From NCBI RefSeq assembly GCF_010183535.1, contig NC_071330.1, positions 1,249,217 to 1,313,216 on the forward strand: a stretch of 64,000 nucleotides of DNA, given 5' to 3'. Below are positions 33,701 to 45,145 of the stretch, one piece after another (position 1 is the stretch's first letter; each line of letters opens with the position of its first letter). The notes under the pieces are model-generated. The model did no database searches and had not been told where the DNA came from. It worked only from the letters and a program-made list of their open reading frames with translations. This DNA comes from Caenorhabditis remanei (lineage: Eukaryota; Nematoda; Chromadorea; Rhabditida; Rhabditidae). The position numbers and the translations under genes are program-made.

Positions 33701-34441
33701 TGACGCATTTTTTGTGAAAATTGACGACGTTGACCTTGTTTTTCATAAAATTTCCGTTATTTGATACCCATAATACCCCGATTCCTTGAATTTCTATTTC
33801 TGATGTCTTCTGAATCTTCAACGTCATATATCTACTCCTGATGCATTTTTTGTCGAAATTGACGTCGTTAACCTTATTTCCCATAAAATTTCCGTTAATT
33901 TGATACCCATAATGCCCCGATTCTGTGAATTTCGATTTTCGACATCTTCTGGATTCTGAATCCCGAATATCTCAGAAACCTATCAATATGGGTATCAAAT
34001 TTTCGGAAATTTTACGGGAAACACGTTTCACGTCACCATTTCGCATGAAAATGCCATAGAAGAGAGTTTTTCAAGATTTTAGTTCGGAAAATTTCTAATA
34101 CTCCGGAATTTTGCTTCTGGATCCTGAATCCTATCGATTTTGGTATCAAATTGAAGGGAATTTCAAGGAGAACACGAATATCAGCATATGAAACTCGCCG
34201 CTCCTCTCTAACGTACATTTTTCCAGCCAAAACCTGTACCCACCCGATATTCGACCACCCCGACGACGGCTATCTCTCCAGATGGGGATTCGACGGCGCC
34301 CAATGCATCGAATTCAAGTGGAATCCGGAACGTCCGTCGTCTGCGAACAATTTCAAATCTCGCGCCCATTGCGAGGATTACTGTATCGGTTCTTCTACGA
34401 TAAATGGGATAATCAATTATCAGACGAATTTTCATCTTTGA
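30793..34441 (+). CDS. bli-5: BLI-5-like secreted Kunitz-type protein
   Basis: Exons 30793-30858, 31682-31820, 33199-33390 and 34227-34441 join in frame (203 aa). The signal peptide is encoded mostly by exon 1 (LFILLMLTISTVFC). Two Cys-rich modules follow (KCESNEECDVKW..CVRGRCRC; CPDGYECIQG..GVCC). Exon 4 encodes a Kunitz-like domain, CTHPIFDHPDDGYL ... WGFDGAQC ... CEDYC. Kunitz proteins inhibit serine proteases, and bli-5 is a cuticle/blister gene in C. elegans next to cope-1 and exo-1 (from memory), which this neighbourhood matches. The Kunitz domain lacks two of the usual six cysteines, so one disulphide is missing. The ATG lies 4 bases after TTTCCAG. Introns 1-3 each contain a palindromic or tandem repeat. 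Confidence 0.85.
31228..31565. repeat. Inverted-repeat element in bli-5 intron 1
   Basis: Ends CTTCCGCACAGGGTATAGTG and ATCCCGAGACCCTGTGCTTCC. Just inside are GTGATGAGTAGTGAAATCGA with CGCGCTCC, and the mirror GGAGCGCG with CACTACTCAT. It abuts a degenerate GGAAG minisatellite (31165-31230). Confidence 0.65.
32455..32818. mobile_element. Palindromic MITE in bli-5 intron 2
   Basis: Terminal inverted repeats CAAGGGATGCTCATGACGAGGC and GCCTCGTCATGAACATCCCTTG. The arms also mirror AGTTGAACTT and CTTACGTGAACCGAGTTATGA...CCGTCAAAC. No ORF. The same intron holds an inverted GTTGTCAACTACAAAAATG pair (31995-32200) and a fragment of the 1729-type MITE (32330-32420). Confidence 0.75.
33445..33975. repeat. 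~138-bp tandem repeat, four copies, in bli-5 intron 3
   Basis: Units begin GACGTCGTTAACCTTGTT at about 33445, 33583, 33722 and 33859. They share AAAATTTCCGTTGATTTGATA and GACGTCTTCTGAATC. Divergence between units is moderate. Confidence 0.8.
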
Positions 34442-34666
34442 TTTTGTCTCTTATTTATTTCTTTACATCATTTTTTCACACACACTCACGAAAATATTTG
34501 AAAAAGAAGAGGAAATTTTCGGAAGAACCATAGAATATATCAAATAGAGAATTCAATTATAGGAAGATGAATAGCATCACATTATCAGTGGGGAGGGAAG
34601 GAAGGAGGCGGGAGGGGAGAGTAAGGGTAAAATCAATCAATAATTTAATAGAGAATTCAGACGGAT

Positions 34667-36962
34667 TCAGACGACGATTCGATCGAACTCGTCCTCTTTG
34701 TTGGTGTAGTCGATGACCCATGGATGATTTGGATGCTCGTGTTTCAGTTGGGAGATCAATCGCTCGACGACCTGGAAGAAAAGAGGATTTGACGTCATCT
34801 GATTTCAGAATCCTATCAAAATGGGATCTGCGGAAATTTCGTGGAGACCGTCATAACTCTAAATGAAATGGTTTCTAGTGGATTTTTCATTCAGAAAAAC
34901 ACGGAATTCAGGTCTTGTCTAGAGAACGGTTCTAGAATAGCTCCGATTTCTGACGTCTTCTAAATTTGTGTCCCCAGATTTGACGCCGCCATTTTTTAAA
35001 AATTTCCAGTCCCTATTGCCCAGACTGCGAGAATTTCAGTTTTTACGTCTTCTGAATCCCAGAATCTCCCAGAATTCACACTTACCTCATCATCTTTATC
35101 ATTGAGTTGAGCAGCGACAAGCGAGTTGATGAGCACATCAGCGTCCTTGCTGTCTCTCTCCAAAGCAGCCTGGAAATGGGAAATTTCATACTTGCCAAGG
35201 CCCCGGTTTCAAAAAATGGACCAGTTTTTTCAAAATTGTCTTCGACATTTTTCAATTTTTCATCGAAAATGTAAAAATTTTCGATGATTTTTAAGATTTT
35301 CTTCTAATTCTGATAGGCCCGAATGCCCGGGTACATGGCGCCCAAGTTCAAACTTCAAATGTTTTCGAATTTTTTTGCGAAAAATACTTTTTTGAAGCCA
35401 GGTTTTCGGGCCGGGCCTTGAAAAGTATGCCTAGCTTCCTGAAAACTCCTCAATTTCTCACCTCCAAAAGCTCTTCAGCAGCTGCATAATCCTGTGTCAG
35501 TACACTAACAACCGCCTGATGCATCTCCAAATCGGTGGTTCTTCCGTATTTATCAGCCATCTCACTATAAATATAAAGAGCATCTTTCACTTTTCCGGCG
35601 GCTCCGAACGAGGTGACAAGAGCGTTCGCCAGTTGGGAGAGAGTCGCGTCTTCGTCGATTTGATTCATCTTTTTCACCTCTCCGATCGCCAATTTTCTCT
35701 TGTTCATTTTGATGAGCGTGAACACTTTCGAGGCACGTGCTTCGAGTCCGTCGAAACGGGAAACTGCGCGGAACGCGTCTTCGGAGAGCTGGAAATTGAG
35801 AAAATTATAGGTTTCCAGAGCATTTTAATGGTAAAAAACGCCGATTTTAACTGGAAAATGAATTATGTTTTAGCTATGATTCATATTCAATGAATTGCTG
35901 AAAAAAGTGTCAGTTTTCAAATTTTTCAGAGAGAAATTGAAATTTCATCATGTTTTACCTGAAAACGTAGAGATTTTCATGAAAAATTACGAAAATTTGA
36001 GATTTTTCGACAAATTTCAGACTAAAAGTATGCGATATTGCCAATCGCTCAAAAAACTTGATTTCTAGCTGTAAAAGATAGAAAATCTCAGATTTTACAT
36101 GTTTTCTGATGGAAAAACCGGGAATTTCAACCAAAAACAGGACCAACGTGATGATTTTGCCTAGTGAATGCAAGCTTTGACTGGGAAAATGACGTTTTTG
36201 TTCAGATTACGTCAAAAATGAACATTTTAAGTAAACATTTGGTGAATTCTACCATTTTTCGTTAAAAATGAGTTTTTCAATCGAAATATCCGCAAAATTC
36301 TGGATTTTCATGAAAAATGAAGAAAAAGCAGGCATTTTGACATGAAAACTATGAAAATCTAACTGCAAGTCCTCGATAAAACTGCAATTTTGTCGAAGTT
36401 ATTCGAAAAATTCCTATTTTTTCGGAATTTCGACATAATTTTAAGCGAAAAATACAATTTTCGCTCGATTTTTTCACTCTTCGCCCTCTTTCCGTCAATT
36501 TTCACTGAAAAATGCGTACATTTGACTCATTGAGAATAGTGGCGGCAAGAACGGCAGCAATCTCCGATTTGATATTCTTCGAGGCGACATCCTCCTGAAT
36601 TTCAGCCAAAATCTTCTTCTTGGCAGCTGGATTGTTGCGGAACTCGGCATATCTGCGAACAGCGGCCAAATCTGCAGATTTTGTGGTCGCTGGGATCTAA
36701 AAATATAATTTTGAGTGAAAAATTCAAGTTTTCGAGCGGAAAAAACCTCTTTCAACGGAATAAAAGCTTGTCCTTGAGCGATATAGGCTCTGTATAAATA
36801 GACATCCTTCTCCTGCTTCTCCTCCTCGTTTTTTGATTGGAATTTCTAAGAAAAAACTTTTTTCCAGTAAAAATCTCAAATTCTCACCAACGCCTCTCCA
36901 ATACACGATTGATAACTGCCGAGGAAGAAATAGTTGCGAATCGAGAACAATTTATCAGCCAT
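34667..36962 (-). CDS. cope-1: Coatomer subunit epsilon (epsilon-COP)
   Basis: Minus-strand exons 36888-36962, 36747-36845, 36520-36696, 35462-35788, 35086-35169 and 34667-34771 join in frame (288 aa), normal for epsilon-COP. The all-helical TPR-like fold shows in IRNYFFLGSYQSCI at the N-terminus, DVYLYRAYIAQGQ, a central LSQLANALVTSFGAAGK..DALYIYSEMADKYG block, and the C-terminal DADVLINSLVAAQL and HPWVIDY. It stabilises alpha-COP in COPI coats on Golgi-to-ER vesicles. The donor of exon 2 is a weak GTTTTTT. Its start lies 249 bp after the exo-1 stop on the same strand, with a TTTCAG acceptor about 44 bases upstream, so an operon is possible. It converges on bli-5 (226 bp between stops). Confidence 0.95.
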
Positions 36963-37211
36963 TTTTCGATTTTTTCAGAATTTTCAGAGAGAAAATCACT
37001 GAAATTCCGTTAAAAACTCGATTAAATCGGCAGAAAATCACCACGTCACTGAGGCGGTGTTTGCGGACAATGCGCAACATCCGACGCGCAACGCAATATT
37101 GCGGACTTTCGAAAATTATTTTTTACAACAGAAAAAGTGTATTTTCAGACAAACAAATGGCACAAAAACAGACAAAACCGGTATAGAATTATCAATAAAA
37201 CATTCAAAAAT

Positions 37212-40200
37212 TTAATTCTTTGATTTTCTTCTCAATCCCGCTGATTTAAATCCAACAAATCGATAGGAAGTCGTGGTTTCCACTACATTATCCTCTAGCG
37301 CAGCCAATATAGTAGTTTTCTTCGGAATTTCCGCGATTTCCTCAATTTTTGGTGTCGGTTTTACGAAAGCCGGGCATCGGAATGGATTCTTTCTTTTCGG
37401 CGGGCTGAAAATGTTGATTTTTTAAAAATAATTTTCTGAAAATAATTACTCATTCTCCAAAATTTCCGTCTTTTTCGCAAAATATTTGGAATTTTCTGGT
37501 GCTGAATTCTGATGGGATAGAAGTGGCGACTGGAACTTCTGGAATTTTCGTGCGGACTCTGGTGTAGACGTGGATTTGCGCAGGATCGGTGGCGGTTTGA
37601 TTTCGGGGGATTTTTCGGATTTTTCCAGTTTTTCGCCGGAATTTTCCGCTTTTTTCTCTATAATTTTATCAAAAAGCTCCGAAAAATCATCCTCTACAAT
37701 CAGTGATTCCTCGACTCTCGTCTTCTTCACCGGCGGTTCCTCTGTATACTTTTTCAGCACATTTTCCGCATTATAATCCGTCTGGGGCGCGTTTTTCCGC
37801 TTTTTCAACAGCGCCTGTTTCTCTTTTTCGATATCCGCCATAAACTGTTTCACAATATCATCTTCCTCTTCGATTTCCGCCTTTTTTGGTACTTTTACAC
37901 GTCGAACCACCGATGGGGAGTCCAATTTGAATGCTCCACCGCATTGAGTCGCCTCCTCGTCCTTTTTCTTCCGAATCTTCTCGATTGAAGTCCCTTTACT
38001 CTCGTATTTCATCGCCCAAACACTCCAATCGGGTATCGGTTGAGTCAGAAGGAAACGATCGTCGATTGAATTCCCATCTGATGGATTTCCGAGTGCCAGA
38101 CGGATAGCGATTCGTTGGGTTGATGGTGTGCCCGCGTAGACGAATTTTGTGGAAATTTCAGCGGGAGAAGGCGTCGGCGACTGAAATTGGAGAAAAATTG
38201 ATACAAAAACTCTTTTAGAAAAATCAGTACTGAATTTTAATGTTTTTATTTTGAAAACGCGCCAAAGGCACGCCAGTTACTGTAGAATAAGGTCTGACTG
38301 TGTGTCAGGATGTCAGGATGTCTAAACCGGTTTTAGTACACTGTTTCATGTTTAAAATGCGGAAAATTTGCAAATTTTCAAAGTTTTGTGGTGAAAATTT
38401 GAGGAAAATGATGTTTTTTTGGATTGCTCGGCCATTTTCAGCTAAAATTCGAATTTCGCGGAGATTTCAGGGGCGGAGTCGTCTTTTCGATCGACTGAAA
38501 TGAGAAAAAAAAACCGGTGCCTAAAATGGGAAATAGGCGGAATTTTTTATAATTTTTATTCTGAAAAACGCGTAATTGGTACGCCAGTTACTTTTCACAG
38601 TTTTAGGGTGAACATTTGCGGAAAATGGTAATTTTTTGTATTTTTTGGTCATTTTTAGCTAGAAAATGTTGAATTTCGTGGAAATTTCAGCGAGCGGAGC
38701 GAAGGTTTTTCAGAAAAATTGCATCAAAAACTCGAATTTTAAGAAAAATCAGAATGGGATTTTGTTTAATTCTGAAAAACGAGTCAAAGACACGCCAGTT
38801 ACTGGAGAATAAGGTCTGCCTGTGTGTCAGAATGTCCGGATGTCCAAAAAATTTGAGGAAAATGGCAATATCTTGGATTTTTCGGTAATTTTCAGCTAAA
38901 ATTCAGGCAGAGTCGTCTTTTGGGCGGCTGAAATGATAAAAAATAGGAGATTTTTAGAAAAATTTGCTTCAAAAACTCGATTTTCAGAAAAATCTTGGCG
39001 GGATTTCAAAAGCTATTCTGAGAAACGCGTCAAAGGCACGCCAGATATTGAAAATCAAGGGCTGTCTGTGTGTGAGGATGTCCAAAAAATTTGCGGAAAA
39101 TGACAATTTTTGGAATTTGCGATAATTTTCAGCTAAAATTCAGGCAGAGTCGTTTTTTGGGCGACTGAAAAAAAAAATTGGAGGTTTTTAGAAAAATTTG
39201 CTTCAAAACTCGAAAATTCCGAAAAATCAGAAAAACGCGTCAAAGGCACGCCAGTTACTGGAATAGAAGGTCTGCCTGTGTGTCAGGATGTCCGAATGTC
39301 CACGAACTTTGAAAATTTTTTGCGAGAAAACATTTTTATTGGATCGGCACAGTTGTTACAACTGCGCTCCACCGAAATCCCTGTGAAAAATGTTTCTTTT
39401 TCTCTGAGTCTCTCAATTTCGCACACAATTTTCCATTGTTACGGTAGAGCGCGGTTGTAAAAAGCATACCGTGCTGATTAATTGTGGAAAAATTAAAAAT
39501 TGCAAAGTTTTATGCTGAAAATTTGCGGAAAATTGTCAATTTTTCCGGGTTTTTCGGTCATTTTTCAGCTAGAAAATGTTGAATTTCGTGGAAATTTCAG
39601 CGAGCGGAGCGAAGGTTTTTCAGAACAAATTGCATTAAAACCCAAATTTTCAGAAAAATCCGAGCGGAATTTCAAACGATATTCTGAGAAACGCGTCAAA
39701 GGCACGCCAGTTACTGAAAAATGAGGGTTGTTTGTGTGTGAGGATGTCCGGATGTCCAGGAATTTTGAACATTTTTCAAAGTTTTGGGATCAAAATCTGC
39801 GAAAAATGGTCAATTTTTCAGTCATTTTCAGCTAAAATTCCCCCCCCCCCCCCCCCCCCAACTCTTACCTCCAAATCAATAACATCCAAATCATCACAAT
39901 CCAACCCCCCATCCCCTCCACTAGTGGGATACGGTGTCAATGGTTTATGACATCTCTCCCTGGGATCGAATACAATTTGATGTTTGAATGTGTTCTCTGC
40001 TCTGGCGAAACTTCTGATAAACTCCTCCGTCACGTGCTCCTTCAATTTCGGATTTTTCAAGTAGGATGGCACTTTTCGAAGCACTGTCCGAAGGTCTTTT
40101 ATCGATGTGAGCGAGAAGAATTTGGCTGCTGTACTCAGACCGACGCCCGGTAGTCCTGACTGAAAATTATGGGAGAATGGGATGAGGAATTTGTTGAAAA

Positions 40201-43200
40201 TAAAGAGGAATTTGAGAATATTTTTCAAAATGTGTGGAAAAATATGGTCATTTTTATGATAATACTCAAAAAACTCTCCAAACCGTTAATTTTCAACTCG
40301 GAAATGGTCAAATTGGTCACTGCTGGCCGAACTTTTTGCTTTTGTGTTTCTCGGTCACAAGAAGTTCTTCCCAGTCTGTTCTATTAGCACGACACGCGCC
40401 TTACAACCGCGCTCTACCGAAACCGAAGAAAATTGTGTGCGAAATTTAGAGACTCAGAGAAAAAGAAGCATTGGTCATGGAAGAATTTTCCGTGACCAAG
40501 AAACACAAAAGCGAAAAATTCGGTCAGCAGTGACTAGTTTTGAATTTCTGTCTTTGAAAATTTCTGAAAATAGGCATTTTTAGGCGGAAATTCTGGAAAT
40601 TTCAAGGCTGAAAAACATCAAAACTGGAAAACGCGTCAAAGGCGCGCCAGTAACCCTATTCAAAAATGGCAAAAATTGACAAAATTGAAAAAAAAACCTA
40701 TTTCTATACTGAAAAACATAAATTTCGACTCCAAAGTTCATGAAAAACTGGAATTTTTCACTAATCCTAGAAATTCGCCTAAGGCACGCCAGATTTGCAA
40801 CAAAAGTGGTGTCGGAAACCGGCTGAAAATGAAAAACGCGTCAACGACACGCCAGATGACGCGAATTTCGATTGAAACATATCAACATTTTATCAAAAAA
40901 TTGTGTTTTTAGCGAATTTCAGACCAAAATAAGCATTTTGAAAATTCAAAATTTATGTACAGTAATGGGGTTATTCAAGTCCGGAAAAAACGTTTTTTCC
41001 CTCGATTCATTTGCCGGAAAAAACGGCGAAAAACGGAAAAAAACTGTTCTAAAAACTCAATTATTTGATAAAATTTTGATATTTTTCAATCGAAATTCTC
41101 GTTATCTGGCGTGTCGTTGACGCTTTTTTCATTTTCACCCGATTTCCGACACCACTTTTGTTGCAAATCTGGCGTGCCTTAGGCGAATTTCTAGGATTAG
41201 TGAAAAATTCCAGTTTTTCATGAACTTTGGAGTCGAAATTTATGTTTTTCAGTGTAGAAATAGATTTTTTTCAATTTTACGTGAATATCCCCATAACACA
41301 TAATTTTTCCGTTAAATTGGTTTTCCATGCATCAAGAAACAAGGCATGTACCTGCAAATAATCACATCCCGACAGGATACAAATCCTTCGAAATTTCGAA
41401 AAATCGAATTTGTCTCCTCCCAACTCTCCGGTGAAGCACTTCTTCAAATTGCACTTTTGATAAACACTACACTCTCCCGTTGCCGATTGCCATTTGAAGT
41501 AAATCATCTCACAACCGAATACAATTAGATCCGAATCTTCTGTAATTACAGCGTCCACTAGTTTCGATTCCATCAAATACGCCAACTGAGCATCCGCTTC
41601 ATACGGTGCGACGACGATATCGACATTCGGGAGTTTTCGGAAGAATTCGATAGTTTTCTGGACGATTTCAGTGGAAATACTCGTCGCGAGACGATATGTA
41701 TCACGTGCTTCACGCTCTTTTCCTTTTGCTAGAAGCATCTCCGCTTGCTCTTTTCGTTTCTCTCGTTGCTCACGACGATCGTCGTTTGTGCCCTGGAAAA
41801 TGAAACAAGTTTTGGTTTCCGGATGTGGTTCCAGGTGTCCAGATGTCCGAAACACGTATAAATCGCTTCAAACTCGAGATTCTAAGTTGGTAAACATACC
41901 AAATGTTTCGAGCAGAACAACTCAAATTTCATTCAAAACCTATAAAAATTGCTTGAAAAGCGTTATGTTCTGGCGGAAAATGCTTAGATTTCGTTCAAAA
42001 ATTGGGGATTTTGAACCGATTTTCAGAGTTTTCACTTCAAAAAGCTCAGAAAACTATTTTTCTGTTAACCGGACCGTACTAGCTCAGCACAGTTCTTACA
42101 ACTGCGCTCCACCGAAACCCCGTTGAAAAATGTCTCTTTTTCTCTGCGTCTCTCAATTTCGCACACCGACTTCTTCAGTTTCGATAGAGCGCTAATAAAT
42201 CGCTTCAAAATTAAAACTATGAGCAGAAAAGTGTAGTAAAATGTAGATCTCAGTGAGGCCTATGTCTGTGATCTACTCCGAGAGATTCATAATCGGGTCG
42301 TGAGCCAAGATTTATTGCCAAAAAAGAAAAAAAAAACTTGGCCCCGCGCACTACAATGAACCTGAATCCGGCAATGAGCTGGTCACAGACATAGAACTCG
42401 TTGAGATCTACATTTTCGTATGTTTTTCAACTCGTAATTTTGATTTTGAAGCGAGTTACGGTCCGGTTAACAGAAAAATCAATTTTCTGACATGGGAATG
42501 ACCCGGGGTGTCCCCCCTGAAATCTTTCCATATTTTGTACATAAATAGTGTCTAACGTAACTAAGAAAAATCCAAAATTATAGCTGCGCTCTCGGAGGTT
42601 TGGTAGAGTTACACAACTTTTTTGAAAATTTTCAAAAATTTCGATGTCTCCACTTTGAGAACTCGTAACTTTTTGAGTTTTTGAGCTACCATCATGGTTT
42701 TAGGCTCATTCGATAGGTAATGACACCGACTTCAAAAAATCCTCTTTGAGCGCTAACCAAAAAACATAACCGGCTGAGCTGTAGTTGAAAGTGTGAAAAA
42801 ATCGTCCGTGTGAGATAACGATAAATGCCAAATTTCGACAATCGGGGAACTGGGGACTACATCCTGCGTACTCCTCAGTCTGAGTTATGTCTGTATACGT
42901 GCCCAAATATAGGTCGAGCCTTTGAGTTACAGGAGTTATTTCAGTTTTTTTGAAAAATTTCAATTTTTCCATGTATATACGTACGTTCTGTGGTCCAAAA
43001 TTGAGCCATGTTTATATTGAAGTTACAGCACCAAAAAACGTCAGTCATGGCTAGTTAATGCAAAATTGTGTGCTATACCCTCTTTTTCGTTATTTCGCCA
43101 TTGTTCTTATTTTTTGATGAAAATTGAACGTATGATACATGGAAAAATTGAAATTTTTCAAAAAAACTGAAATAACTCCTGTAACTCAAAGGATCGACCT

Positions 43201-44653
43201 ATATTTGGGCACGTATACAGACATAACTCAGACTGAGGAGTACGCAGGATGTAGTCCCCAGTTCCCCGATTGTCGAAATTTGGCATTTATCGTTATCTCA
43301 CACGGACGATTTTTTCACACTTTCAACTACAGCTCAGCCGGTTATGTTTTTTGGTTAGCGCTCAAAGAGGATTTTTTGAAGTCGGTGTCATTACCTATCG
43401 AATGAGCCTAAAACCATGATGGTAGCTCAAAAACTCAAAAAGTTACGAGTTCTCAAAGTGGAGACATCGAAATTTTTGAAAATTTTCAAAAAAGTTGTGT
43501 AACTCTACCAAACCTCCGAGAGCGCATCTATAATTTTGGAATTTTCTTAGTTACGTTAGACACTATTTATGTACAAAATATGGAAAGATTTCAGGGGGGA
43601 CACCCCGGGTCATTCCCATGTGAGCTTTTTGAAGTGAAAACTCTGAAAATCAGTTTAAAATTCGCAATTTTTGAACAAAATTCGAGGTTTTTCCGCCATA
43701 AAACCACGTATTTCAAGCAATTTTTACAGTTTTTGAATGAAATTTGAGTGATTCTGTCTGAAAACTGAAAAAAAAACTGAGTTCTAGAGTCGATATGTCT
43801 ATTTTTGTGTAAATAACTTTGAATTTTATGTTTTTAAAGCGTTTTTTCAGAAAAAACACAAACTTCAAAGAAAAAGAAATGTTTAAGTGCGAAAATGTGA
43901 TTTTCAACCAATTTTTTGACTTTTGAGGAAAAAAAAATCGATTTTTCACTGATTTTCGGCTTCCTTGCCGTATTTTTTCTTGTTTATATGGAAAATTCCA
44001 CGTTTTTTTGATATAAATTAGGAATTTTGAAGAAAAAGTTTGAGTTTTTACTTAATTTTCGGAATTTTTAATAAACTTTCGATGTAAATCTAAATTTTCC
44101 ATTAAAAAACCGCAAGTTTCTTGGAAAAATTTCAAATTTATCGTTAGAAAATTAGGATTTTCGAAGAAAAACACAAACTTCAAAGAAAAATAAATGTTTT
44201 AGTGCGAAAAATGTGATTTTCAACCAATTTTTTGACATTTTCTCCGAAAAAAAATCGATTTTCCACAGATTTTTGGCTTCTTTTCCGAACGTTTTCTTCC
44301 CATTTTATCAACATTCTGTCTGTCTGTCTGTCCAAATGTCCGCAAACCTTTTTCGCCGGCAACGGTCTCCCATCGAACACCATAACCACGTGGCATCCCA
44401 TCGCCAACAGCTCTTTCACATATTTATCGACATAATTAATATAACTTTTCGTCTCTTCACCCATATGAATCTTATCCATACATCCAGTCAATCCACGATG
44501 TAGAAGACAACTCACGTCGATGGCGACGGATTTTCCGCGCAATTCTAGAATATTTCCCTGGAAATTTTGAGTGTTTTCGGCAGTTTTCGGTGAAAATCGA
44601 CTCACTTTTCGACAGGCATTCTTCACAAACGGTAAAAGACCAGTAATTCCCAT
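37212..44653 (-). CDS. exo-1: Exonuclease 1 (EXO1, XPG/FEN1 family)
   Basis: Minus-strand exons 44606-44653, 44348-44557, 41352-41792, 39869-40159, 37450-38180 and 37212-37404 join in frame (637 aa). It is a 5'-3' exonuclease of mismatch repair and DNA end resection in the nucleus. Metal-binding acids sit at the expected places: Asp30 (AIDVSC), Asp78 (VFDGRP), Glu151/Asp153 (APYEADAQ), Asp172/Asp174 (TEDSDL) and Asp230 (SGCDY). The helix-two-turn-helix GLPGVGLSTAAKFF follows. The C-terminal 300 residues are charged and low-complexity, with KK/RK stretches, as in other EXO1 tails. Intron 2 (41793-44347) has been enlarged by two nested palindromic elements. The 5' half is copied in reverse at 48164-49950. 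Confidence 0.96.
38225..39830. repeat. Tandem ~230-bp repeat in exo-1 intron 4
   Basis: At least five imperfect copies, each opening AACGCGTCAAAGGCACGCCA, then a TCTGCCTGTGTGTCAGGATG block and ATTTTCAGCTAAAATTC. Starts are near 38255, 38565, 38775, 39025, 39235 and 39690. A CGCTCTACCG hairpin (39354-39465) interrupts the array, and a run of about 19 C (39841) lies 10 bases from the splice donor of exon 4. Confidence 0.8.
40318..40536. mobile_element. Palindromic element with CACTGCTGGCCGAACTTTTT ends
   Basis: TCACTGCTGGCCGAACTTTT at the left mirrors AAAATTCGGTCAGCAGTGA at the right; GTGTTTCTCGGTCAC mirrors GTGACCAAGAAACAC. A CGCTCTACCG hairpin (40395-40470) is nested in its middle. A related half-motif occurs in the 1729-3042 array (GTGGCCGAACTTTTTTACTTTC). 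Confidence 0.7.
40690..41277. repeat. Inverted repeat in exo-1 intron 3
   Basis: Arms of about 190 bp (40690-40885 and 41085-41277) mirror each other, including TTCATGAACTTTGGAGTCGA and the CACGCCAGATTTGCAAC block. Each arm holds two copies of the ACGCG..CGCCAG motif. The right arm runs up to the donor region of exon 3. Confidence 0.75.
42056..42480. mobile_element. MITE with TTCTGTTAACCGGACCGTA ends, in exo-1 intron 2
   Basis: Terminal inverted repeats ATTTTTCTGTTAACCGGACCG and CGGTCCGGTTAACAGAAAAAT. The interior holds the GATCTC..GAG TTCTATGTC block of the 1729-3042 family and a CGCTCCACCGAA hairpin half. It is noncoding. Confidence 0.75.
42491..43620. mobile_element. 1130-bp near-perfect palindrome in exo-1 intron 2
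   Basis: Ends CATGGGAATGACCCGGGG and CCCCGGGTCATTCCCATG. Arms of about 486 bp (42491-42976 and 43134-43620) differ at only a few bases; the spacer is about 157 bp. Each arm has the same open 88-codon frame reading inward from the centre (minus on the left, plus on the right). Such arm identity means recent origin or gene conversion. It looks like a foldback-type non-autonomous DNA element; no transposase is present. Confidence 0.85.
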
Positions 44654-45145
44654 GAAAAATTTGGGAAAATCGGTTAGAAAGTGAGTAAAATTAGAGGAAA
44701 TTGATGGTAAAAATATTCAAATTCAAACTTCGCGCCGTGGATTCTTGGCAGTGGGGCGCGATTGCATCAACTTTTGAGTTTTGAAAATTAGTCATTTTCC
44801 GCAATTTTCTAACAACTTTTTCGGAAAATAAGAATTTTTATCACTAAAAAAAGATTTATTGAAAGAATATAACGAAAAAGCATACAACAATAGAAATTAC
44901 AGACAGAAAATCAAAATTATACTCGAACCGGCCCGTTTTGAGACAAAAAAACATGTTTAGAACCAAATTTTGCAATTTTTTTTAAACTGTTGAATTTTTT
45001 AAAGGAAAGTCTAGTTTTACACTAAAAGTTTTCTTAAATACTTAGAGTTCAATGAAGAACTGATAAATTGATTACTTTTAGACGGAAATTTCTAAAAGTT
45101 TTGAAAAACTTACAAGAAAAAAACCGGGTGAGTAAACATGATAAT

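Larger units (their letters stand above)
41305..45113. repeat. Left arm of the exo-1 inverted duplication
   Basis: Contains exo-1 exons 1-3, introns and about 460 bp of 5' flank. Its reverse complement matches 47708-50013 with few changes in exons and flank. It is longer than the right arm because two elements (42056-42480 and 42491-43620) lie in intron 2. Homology ends near GGAAAACCAATTTAACGG on one side and GTTTTTCAAAACTTTTAG on the other. Confidence 0.9.

Noticed and set aside
37570..37776. Ser/Phe-rich plus frame over exo-1 exon 5
   Set aside because: Antisense shadow of the charged EXO1 tail.
42706..43405. Paired 88-codon frames as genes
   Set aside because: They are mirror images within one palindrome and have no upstream start signals or recognisable domain. 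Described as part of the element.
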